Of a stretch of DNA of 64,000 nucleotides, positions 55,966-64,000 are shown one piece after another. Below the pieces are notes generated by a model. It searched no databases and had not been told where the DNA came from. It saw only the letters and a list, made by a program, of their open reading frames with translations. The stretch spans positions 595 to 64,594 of the forward strand of contig FLMG01002858.1 in the NCBI GenBank assembly GCA_900088475.1, given 5' to 3'. Position 1 is the stretch's first letter. Each line of letters starts with the position of its first letter. Source of the DNA: Hyphochytrium catenoides. Lineage: Eukaryota; Sar; Hyphochytriomycetes; Hyphochytriales; Hyphochytriaceae. The translations under genes were made by a program, and so were the position numbers.

Positions 55966-56703
55966 ATGAAGATTAGCGACATGATCAACTCTTGCTCTGA
56001 CGAGCTCCAAGACAGCAAAATGACGATAATGCAGGTAGCTCCAGTGCGACCCATTGATAACTCTGTGACAACACCGCCCGCTACTGTCAAGTGCGACCTT
56101 CCCCGGCTCCATATTGAGCGGAACTGGGTGGAGCCCATGGGCGTTCCCAGAAAGACCGGAATGACAACTCCGATTAGAGAAAAGGTGCTCCGCAAACTAT
56201 CCATAGATTATGCCATTCAGAAGCCCCAGTCTGGACTTCTGACGCTAACGGCCATCGCCGAGATCATCGAAGAGGACAATTTATCAGTCCGAAAGCCTAG
56301 CATTGCTGACCTGGGCATCAAGGACATAAAGCCCGCTTCGATTCTTTCTATCCACGCTGTCGTCCCAACAAGAACTCCTGCGCAATCTGAGAATCTCCCC
56401 AGTGGCCTGGCTGCAGAAGTTGTCGCTACCGATGACAGGCTGCCAAGGAAATTGGCCCGCATTCTGGCTCAGCCCCCTCTCTTGTCTTCTACTTCTTCCA
56501 CCTATCGCGGACGATGCAAGTATAAGACAGGAAAATGCTTCAACGAGCGTGCCGTGAAGGTCAACGGCAGGCCTCACAACCTATGCGACCATCACAGATC
56601 GAAGCAAAACAGCAACCAGCGGAAGCTCGACAGGAAGATTCGAGAAAAACGCCACGACGTGACAGCCGTGGTCCTAGGGTCAGTAAAAAGAAGGAAGGCA
56701 TGA
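55966..56703 (+). CDS. Cys/His-motif protein, probable stramenopile-type zinc-binding domain
   Basis: A single-exon 245-residue protein starting MKISDMINSCSDEL. The N-terminal two-thirds has no recognised fold and is probably partly disordered. The C-terminal domain (about residues 183-235) reads YRGRCKYKTGKCFNERAVKV, then NGRPHNLCDHHRSKQNSNQR and a basic KLDRKIREK. Cysteines and histidines are spaced C-x5-C-x14-C-x2-H, consistent with one zinc site, followed by a basic helix. I recall similar CKYKxGKCxNERxxKxNGxxHxLCxxHRxKQN proteins in oomycete and diatom genomes. DNA or RNA binding is inferred from the basic helix. The gene is convergent with the helicase, 225 bp apart. Confidence 0.75.
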   Translation: MKISDMINSCSDELQDSKMTIMQVAPVRPIDNSVTTPPATVKCDLPRLHIERNWVEPMGVPRKTGMTTPIREKVLRKLSIDYAIQKPQSGLLTLTAIAEIIEEDNLSVRKPSIADLGIKDIKPASILSIHAVVPTRTPAQSENLPSGLAAEVVATDDRLPRKLARILAQPPLLSSTSSTYRGRCKYKTGKCFNERAVKVNGRPHNLCDHHRSKQNSNQRKLDRKIREKRHDVTAVVLGSVKRRKA

Positions 56704-56928
56704 AGTGAGCCCAGTCATTCAGCGACTGACGGCTTGGCGAATCAACAACCTCCCACTATTCACAGCTCTGCTTTGCGGGCCAGCTTCATCACCCTATTTA
56801 TTTAGCTGTCTTGCTAGGACCTGGTGCTGGCTCTTGTCGTGTTAGCATATGTTCCCTTTCCTATTGTACAAGTCTATATGTGGCTCCATAGAAAGCGCGG
56901 TAGACCCGTCGTTGTAGGCCTCTCCGTG

Positions 56929-59617
56929 TTACTTTTTAAATCTATATCGATCATTTGTCGTCTTTCCGCGTTCGACCTTCCTGTACTTCGTGCGCAAGCT
57001 GCGTTTTCTACTAAAAGCACTATCCAGTCCATCCTTGGCCTTTCTTATAGAGTCATAGAGAAGGATATTCTCCGACGTGACCACGTTCGTCACTAATAGA
57101 ATATAAGGGGTCAGTAGACGTTAGGGCTGCCAAAGTGCTAGACATATCTAGGCTTACCTCGGCCTTCGCGGCCAAATCTGCCAGTCCTGCCCACTCTATG
57201 GATGTGGGAGACAACGTCTCGAGCAAAGTCGAGCTGTATCACGTGGTCTACCTAAAGGGAGCCGATGGTAGTACAAGCGAGCCGCAGCGATGAAGGTTAG
57301 TTCATTAGAGTTAAGAGTTAACCATGGTCAAGACTTACATGAGATGTGTCAATGCCTCTGGCACCCAGGTCAGTGGAGACTAACACTTTGACGTCTCCCA
57401 TGAAAAATTGTCCCAGTCTTGCCTCTCTCTCTAGGGAACGAAGATCCTATATGGCACCAGTGAGTAGGACACGACATTCTAGACTACAACCTCATCATCA
57501 AACCTTATGAAGGGAGACAGCCGGTACTGACGATTCCTTGAGAAAAGCGGCAACACTTTCCGCTCTCTCGCCGGTCTCTACGAATACTATAGACGGCTGT
57601 CCATCTAATAGCTACATTGTGTGCACGTTACATGAGCGGCTAGAGGAAAGCGTCAGATGCAGCTTAGCATTAAACACCGACCTCGATCAGTAGCTTGTTC
57701 TTGCTGTTGCAAAGTGGTTCAGTGGTCTGCGGTGTCGGCAAAAGAGTTCCGCCAGCATCAGGGACATCTTGTAGAGAGCCATTGGGAAGTCTTGTCACTT
57801 CTAGGCTATCCGTGATAAAGATATCTTCCTCCGTTAACTTGGGGTTAAATTTGTGAAGCAGCTACGAAGGGAAGGACGGTATAAGGTAGCAAGGTAAGCT
57901 CAGGTAACAACAGGCAGATGCGACTCATCTAGTGACCCTACGGAAGTTTTGATCCAGGAGGCTCGAGGAAACTTCTTGGTAATATAGCTGTGGACCGATA
58001 AGGGGCCATAATCGGGAATTGTGGCCTAAAGTCAGTGACCAAGAGTCAGACGATGTTCAACAACGCTGATACGACTGTATCCTATAGGACAAGCAAGCAG
58101 TCGATGAAGTGTACGAGAGGCAGGCTCCTCACCCCAGCGAACACTACTTGAGGAGCAGGAGAGCGCCAACCAGGAGTGACCTCCCGGTTAAGCACCAGGC
58201 GAGACAGGATCAGCTTAGTGTCGCGCTCATAACCTCCTGACAGCAAAAGATCAGCCTCATCCACTACGAGTACTTTGACGCTTGAGAGCTTCAAGAGTTC
58301 TCCAGTATTTTTGATCCTAAAGTTCTAGGGGGCTATTAGAGTTAGTTGGAAGCGAGCGGAGAGGAGCGCCACGGACCCAATAGGAAAAAGGATAAACATT
58401 TAAGAGGAGGAGAACGGACAAAGGACAGAAAGATAGAGAAGATGAGCTTATTCCAAGGCACGCGTAGATTCCAGCACCAACCTCTAACAAATGGTGGGGA
58501 GTGCTCACTAGTACTCTACGCTTGGTCAGTGATCCTGGTGCCGGTGCAGCTAGAACCTGCACTGCCTCAGCCAGCTCGCTATCGAGATCCGACGCCATCT
58601 TCTTCACCTTAGTTTATAGTGAGTCAGAGCTTGATCAGACATGCCGGGATCATGCGAGAGGGATGAGGCTAAGAAAAAGTAAGCACCCGGACGCTATTGC
58701 GGGAGTAGACGGGGCTCAGGTGCATGGAGAACTATAGATTGAGAAGCCTTCCAGGACTGACCCTCTATGCACGCCTTCCACTCTTTATTCCATGCCCACG
58801 ACAAAGAAAATAATGCTCTCAAGGCCTGCTTCTGTTTGTCCCTCCAGACAGGTAAGTGTACTCTTCAGCTTACCTGTGCTGCCAGCTCCTTGTTTGGCAC
58901 TAAGACAATGGCCACTGGACCCTTACTTGACTCTTCTGTGGTAGAGGTTACACTCACCGCAGTTGACGACTCTCCTGACCTCCACACAACGTCCCAGAGC
59001 CTCAATAAATACGTTAGTGTCTTTCCGCTGCCCGTCTCCGCAGCGAGCACTGTGCTGGAGCCCTTAAGGAGCTCGGGTAGAGCCTGTCATCATTGGCAGA
59101 AAATGTCAGTGTCATTTTCACAGAAAGACGCGATGACGCAGAGCATTTAGCAGGCAGGAAGCCCTCTGGCGTCACCTGTGCCTGAACCTCCGAGGCCTTT
59201 CTGAAGGGGCTTCTTTGCAATCGGCTCCGTAAGCTTTCGGGGACGAAAGCCATGTCCTCGAACAAGGCTGCTTCTTGAGAACCACTCTCACTACTGAGGG
59301 CTGCGACGTTCACAGTAAGGCTAAACCTNNNNNNNNNNNNNNNNNNNNNNNNNNNNNNNNNNNNNNNNNNNNNNNNNGGCCTGACTACGAAGTAGAGAAA
59401 GCATCTGTCCTTCGCACGCACACACAGGGATTGATGATCTGCTACCAACTTGAGCCCCGTCCCGCCAGGCTCCTTATGGCTTGGGAATCATCATCAAGCA
59501 GCTCTGTCGACCTTGACGGAGAGGAGGGATCACTTGCATCACTAGGAGGCTCGATCTGTTACTTGGGAGGAAGGAGCCTGAAGGTGATGGACGGGACAGA
59601 CGGATGATGGTTCGCAT
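56929..59617 (-). CDS. DEAD-box RNA helicase, organelle type (DDX28/MRH4-like)
   Basis: An ATP-dependent RNA helicase. Motifs in order: Q motif LFEDMAFVPESLRSRLQRSP with SEVQAQ (about 59270-59190); motif I AAETGSGKT (about 59044-59018); Ia VPNKELAAQ (about 58890); TPHHLLE (about 58505); motif II VVDEADLLL (about 58270-58245); motif III GAT joined across an intron (about 58120/58026); motif V VSTDLGARGID (about 57375-57345); motif VI HRVGRTGRFG (about 57215-57185). The last exon encodes VTNVVTSENILLYDSIRKAK and a Lys/Arg-rich tail, TAA at 56929-56931. GAT for SAT is typical of DDX28/MRH4-type mitochondrial helicases. A candidate start at 59617 (MRTIIRLSRPSPSGSFLPSN) looks like a transit peptide, but the link to the Q-motif exon runs through the N-gap at 59329-59377 and is unproven. 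Confidence 0.82.
59329..59377. other. Assembly gap (N)
   Basis: A run of 49 undetermined bases in the 5' part of the DEAD-box gene. Confidence 1.
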
Positions 59618-59929
59618 CTACCACGTTCGCATAACTAGCCGGTAACGACACTAATATGGCCCACCCGTCCTGCTGAATCTGTAATAGGTTCATTTATTGT
59701 CAACAGAGTGGATGGGCGCAAGTGGGCTGAATGGGCTACAGCATGATGGGAGTTTATTTCTGAGAGACTTGGAAGTATGGAAGTTCAGGCGTCTTGCAGT
59801 CCTTGCTATAAGGCTTTTGATGCATTATGAGAAGCTGCGGCGGCTGTCCTCGCAGCTCTGGGAGCCCAGGTGGTGGGAGGCCGTGATAGACGCAGTCTTT
59901 ATTACTATCTTCGACGTGGGCAGCGCTGA

Positions 59930-61596
59930 TCACCGCTGCTTGGCTTCGTCTAGTAGCTCTATAAAGGCAGCTTGAATGGCCTTTACTACCGGATGTAGTT
60001 CTTTGCAAACGGCGGCGTCCAGAGTCACCCCAAGTCTAACCTGTAACGCCGACCAAAGTATCGTTTGTGTGAGAGCGGAGGTAACATTCTAGCTAGGCGT
60101 GATGTTGAGACGTGACAATTGCTGGTGTTACCTTGCCGTCATAGCTGCTCATGCAACCTCCAGCTATCACTGCCCCTGATGCCGGTGGCCAGGCAAAGAG
60201 GTCGTGCACCTTCCTGCCACCAAAAAAGATTGGCTTGACAGGACCAGGAACATTCGACAACACTGTGATGAGGAGGCAGTTTTTAGCTTTCTCTATAAAA
60301 CTAGGTGCAACTGCGAAGTACAGGGATAATATACTCACAGACAGTGGACTTATTAGTGAGCAGCTGCTGGAGAGCTGTGACCCATGATAGCGGCAAAATG
60401 CTTGCCGCTATGAGCAGAGCAAAGTACATTGCTAGTGGTTCAGGACTTTTCTTCAGGTTCTCCATTCTCTGGTTGACCTTGGTGATAACGTCACCCACAG
60501 ATTTACTCATGCTTGTAGGGAGGTCCACGCCTACGAGGCATAACTTGTTCTCAAGCTTGATGTTCTTCATCTCTCCAGACGTGCGCATGTTCACGGGAAT
60601 GATGGCATTGCAGTCAACTAGCTCTTTGTATCCAATAGCGTACCAGTGCTTCTGAAAGCCCCTCGCAACCACAGCCATGAAGACGTCATTGACGGTTACG
60701 TTGAACTTATTTTTGATGAGTTTTATGTCCTCCAGATCTATTGGAGGCAGCCAGCCGACGAGCCGCCGCCCTTCAGGCAGTGGGCCGTGGAAAGGGTTAT
60801 TGTCTGTTCTGGAAAGGAGTTTCAGGAGCAGGACCATGGGAAGAGACAACGCGGAGTAAACAACCTTCATAAGGTTCCCCCCGTGCTTAGCGATAGAGTT
60901 CAGGGCTGATTTTTGAGACCGTCTCCCACTGTTATGACCCACAGCCTTAGGCATGAGGTCTTCTAACTTTTCGCCATCCCTTGGAGGATCCATTATTCCC
61001 TGTAGTGCCAACCCCAAGAGCCCTACGCCGTCACTCAAAGCGTGATGGAACGTCCATAGCAACACAGTCCTTCCTCCCTCATAGTTCTCAATGCACTCAT
61101 AAGCCCAAGGAGAAGCGTTTTGGGGCAGTACGGAGCTATCAGAATACATTTCTCCAAGACGCTGTAGCGCTTGCTCCTCTGAAACCTCTTCCTGACCCGG
61201 GAGAGGTAAGAGCTTTGATGCCGTCATGTGCTTGTCAATAGAGAAGTCAGGATCCGGCCTAAAGTAAAAGTTTTCTCCTTGCAGCTTGATGATTGTGCAG
61301 CTAAGTCGTGGATATCTGGGTATAAGTCTCTCCAAATAGAGCTGCTTCACGGTATCCAGCGAAATTCTGTCACAGACCAAGAGGCCGACAGGAGTCATTG
61401 GATTCTTAGGATCATCTTGGGTCAAGTATTTGTCAATCAAAGAAAGCTTCGTCCAGCCCTTGGCGACCAGCGGAGAGAAGAGAACATTTTTTGTCAGATA
61501 AACTGCCAGGACAATACCCGCTACCCACCAAATTCGCGCAAGAGCGTACGCTGTCAACAACGCGCTGAAGGGCAGAGCTAGGTCTGGGACAAACAT
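59930..61596 (-). CDS. Wax ester synthase/diacylglycerol acyltransferase (WSD/WS-DGAT)
   Basis: Esterifies fatty alcohols or diacylglycerol with acyl-CoA for storage lipid. Three exons join in phase: 60339-61596, 60132-60310 and 59930-60040, giving 515 residues, normal for the family. The N-terminus has one or two membrane helices (LLTAYALARIWWVAGIVLAV). The catalytic HHxxxDG motif appears as HHALSDG (about 61027-61047). The second exon holds LSNVPGP, PIFFGGRKV and GCMSSYDGK; the third gives VRLGVTLDAAVCKELHP, matching the conserved SYxGxVxxGVxxDA end. The first intron would be only 28 nt (60311-60338), with GTGAGT and CGCAG ends. Without removing it the frame stops at 60301. Location is probably endoplasmic reticulum, by analogy with plant WSDs. 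Confidence 0.93.
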
Positions 61597-62258
61597 CTTT
61601 CAGGTATTGGTCCTTTTTCGGCAGATACGAAGAAGGTGACGTCTGCTGGTAGCGTGATCGGCTCTGGAGTCCTCCCAGCCTTCCTCTTCTAAGGACCAGA
61701 CTCTAGGAGTAGCACCACTGCCTACGTGCACTAGTCAGAGCCGCTATCTAGGAGGGCTCTTATCACTTTTTTAATAACCTGGGCTCTTAAGAAAGAATGG
61801 CTTGTTCCAGCTGCTGTTTGTCTGCCCAAACTGTGCTCTCATTCTGAAGTTCATCGGGTCATCATGTCATCATGTCATCGCTACCTCACGTCGGCACCAG
61901 AGCAACGAGAGCGGAGAGAGTGAAGGTGATTAGGCAGAGTTTGGCAGATCCCTTGGATTACGGTAATCAATTCCTGATAACCACAGGGTAGTTGTGCTGC
62001 CTAAGACTCAGTTATCGTAAACTTTTCAGTGGATGGCTGGCGCGAATACAGACACAGAGCGCGGGATCTCTCAATGGTGGCGGCAACTACGCGGTATTAT
62101 CACTGCAGCGTGATTAATAGAAAGACATTGCTATCGTACTCAAAGAAGTACATTATTATTGACAGAAGGCGCTTCAGACTTCATAGGACGAAGAATCACT
62201 TTCTTGCAAGCTTCAGGAGATCTGTAAGAGCTCTATTTGCCGGGACTGAGACTGAACC
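61597..62258. other. Divergent intergenic region
   Basis: Between the WSD and RPS18 starts; probably both promoters and the RPS18 5' UTR. A 78-residue frame at 62029-62265 overlaps the RPS18 start and is considered chance. Confidence 0.6.
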
Positions 62259-63009
62259 ATGGTAAGTGCTGTTCGTTGGCTATAACCTAGCGGGTTGGTG
62301 TAGATGATCCGTCATGCCTACCACTTCGTAAATCTTTCTCTGTTACGTCAACTGGGAGTTCATTTAGTGGAAGGGTGAGGGGTTGTCCTATTGCGAACGA
62401 GGGTTACCCCAGCAGCTAACGCTTGCGTCTAGTCGCTCGTTATCGCCCCCGAGTTCCAGCACATTCTTCGTGTTCTTAACACGAACATTGATGGACGGCG
62501 CAAGGTTATGTACGCCTTGACCTCCATTAAGGGTGTGGGCCGCCGTTTCTCAAACCTCATCTGCAAGAAGGCTGAGGTTGACCCCACCAAGAGGTGAGCT
62601 ATCGCATTTCAATAAGCCTACTACGCCCCAGCTAATCAAGAAAACTTTAGAGCCGGAGAGCTTACCAACGATGAGATCGAGCGGTTGGTAGCTATTATTC
62701 AGAACCCTCTGCAGTTCAAGATCCCCCAGTGGTTCCTGAACAGACAGAAGGACCACAAGACCGGCAAGTTCAGCCAGGTCTTCGCTAACCAGCTTGAGGG
62801 CAAGCTCCGTGACGACCTCGAGCGCCTTAAGAAGATCCGGTATGTCAGTTTCTCTAGTTGTATAAGGCTCTCCCTGTATAGGCTGACGAGGCTACTTGCT
62901 CAGTGCTCACCGCGGTCTTCGCCACTGGTGGGGAATCAAGGTTCGTGGACAGCACACAAAGACCACCGGTCGTCGCGGACGCACTGTGGGCATTGCTGGC
63001 AAGAAGTAA
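62259..63009 (+). CDS. RPS18: 40S ribosomal protein S18 (uS13)
   Basis: Small-subunit head protein contacting tRNA and the intersubunit bridge. Four exons join in phase: 62259-62261 (the ATG alone), 62433-62593, 62651-62839 and 62904-63009, giving 152 residues, identical in length to human RPS18. The sequence runs [76 protein letters not shown], then the C-terminal helix-two-turn-helix region [20 protein letters not shown] and [13 protein letters not shown]. The first intron follows the start codon directly. Confidence 0.97.
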
Positions 63010-63414
63010 GGTTAGAAATTGGTACGGCGGATGGTTTAGCGAGCGTCTCATGGGTGAGGTTCTTCTATTGTTCAAATAAACTACTTGACGTGCCCACCCT
63101 CTGAGAAGCTCGCCTTTTCTGTCGAAGAAGCACCGTTATAGTGGCCGTAGAACGAGAGAGAAAACAAAAGTAGCATAGGAGGTTCTACGTTTTGGCGGCT
63201 GGAACGAAGATTTTCTTGGCCTTCGTATTGGAATAGCGAAATGTCTGGTTAGGGAACCGCCTTCCCTTTAGAACTTCTAAGTCGTGATACGGAAGAAGTT
63301 ATAGCGAAAGGAAATTACAGGAGTAGCGAAGGGCGCGGGCGGGAGTGGATAGATGGAGTGAACAGTGGTTGTTGGTGAGAGCTCGGCTCTGGTAAACCTT
63401 GGAGATCGTTTAGT
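63010..63414. other. Convergent 3' intergenic region
   Basis: 405 bp between the RPS18 and DUF1365 stops. No further feature is seen. Confidence 0.6.
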
Positions 63415-64000
63415 TTAAAAGAGTAACTTTCTAGACCACCGTATCGTGGCCTCAACGAGACGTTGGGGCAGACAAATGAGCTCCCACAGACCAGCAATGG
63501 CAAAAATAACTAGATGGCGAGCTCCATGAGGGAAGAAATGGACGGGAGTGTTCTGCGGATGATCCACAAATTTGATCTGCTTCCAGAGCAGCTTTGCTGC
63601 TTGCCTACTCTCGTCTTAGTAACTCTCCCATGGTGAGGAAATTCAATAGGAACGGGAAACGCTTACCAATGAATCCAGAGCTGCACAGTCAAGGTCATGA
63701 GTGGCTGTTTTATAAGAATGGAACACAGGGATCCGAAACATATCTCTTTGCGCCGGAGATTTAACCCAACGGTAAAGCTTTGAATCTCCTGAACTGTAGG
63801 AGCAGTAGACCATAGATTTATAAGGAGTACATAATACATGGACGGAGTTTCCCCCACCTGTTTCTTGGTGCTCTCCTTCTAGTTGGATGTCGTCAGGGCT
63901 ATCGCTGGCCTTTGTTTCCGATGTGCGCCTCCAGCTAAGCGCTCGTACCTTCAGACTTTCTTCTGGAAGCCATAACTCCCAATCGTACTGCCAGAATTAA
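63415..64000 (-). CDS. DUF1365-domain protein, C-terminal part (runs off right edge)
   Basis: Three phase-consistent exons are visible: 63858 to beyond 64000, 63667-63793 and 63415-63604. They read YDWELWLPEESLKVRALSWR, then FTVGLNLRRKEICFGSL, IKQPLMTLTVQLWIHWQAAK and LLWKQIKFVDHP. The block (R)xPLMTLxVxxxIHWQAxxLWxKGxxFxxHP is the C-terminal signature of DUF1365. In bacteria and some algae DUF1365 genes neighbour cyclopropane-fatty-acid synthases and FAD amine oxidases. The function of the domain is unknown; lipid modification is inferred from such contexts. After the signature, a membrane-like segment (LVIFAIAGLWELICL) and a short basic tail end at TAA 63415-63417. Confidence 0.82.

Noticed and set aside
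56824-57096. 90-residue plus-strand frame with hydrophobic start
   Set aside because: Antisense to the final exon of the DEAD-box helicase, which has a clear conserved C-terminal reading.
62029-62265. 78-residue frame upstream of RPS18
   Set aside because: It runs through the RPS18 start codon and 5' flank; basic, with no motif; probably UTR.

Overview
The window looks like nuclear DNA of a eukaryotic protist, most likely a stramenopile (possibly an alga). Genes are split by many short GT-AG introns, there are no operons, and there is a eukaryotic ribosomal protein S18 gene and an SMG1 kinase gene. Two small zinc-motif proteins (14487-15263 and 55966-56703) resemble families I associate with stramenopile genomes. 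The lineage call is inference; no rRNA or plastid marker is present. Coding exons were traced by splice phase plus family motifs. Gene spans below include introns.

Layout. 1-2010 is purine-rich repeat DNA without a convincing gene. 2011-13246 (minus) holds a kinesin-4-like motor with a long coiled-coil tail, followed directly by a PRC1/Ase1/MAP65-like midzone bundler. The two may be a single fused gene. 13369-14265 (minus) is a small splice-consistent UBA-like gene, divergent from a CCHC-like zinc-knuckle gene (14487-15263, plus). 16054-18723 (minus) is an SLC35F6-like membrane transporter, divergent from SMG1 (19502-39115, plus), a PIKK of nonsense-mediated decay that fills almost a third of the window. 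39466-41916 (minus) holds two intronless GyrI-like (SbmC/effector-binding fold) genes separated by a GA tract. 41917-45343 is gene-poor. 45344-47217 (plus) encodes a coiled-coil protein with a C-terminal membrane anchor (golgin-like). 47588-51084 (minus) is a CLC-family chloride channel interrupted by an assembly gap. 51085-55965 is gene-poor. 55966-56703 (plus) is a single-exon cysteine/histidine-motif protein. 56929-59617 (minus) is an organelle-type DEAD-box helicase with a second gap. 59930-61596 (minus) is a wax ester synthase/DGAT. 62259-63009 (plus) is RPS18. A DUF1365 gene runs off the right edge (minus).

Functional links. Kinesin-4 and PRC1 are known partners in the anaphase midzone, so their head-to-tail contact is the most notable feature. 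WSD and DUF1365 are both lipid-associated, but they are separated by RPS18 and need not be linked. Long CT tracts on the sense strand lie a few hundred bases upstream of at least three start codons.
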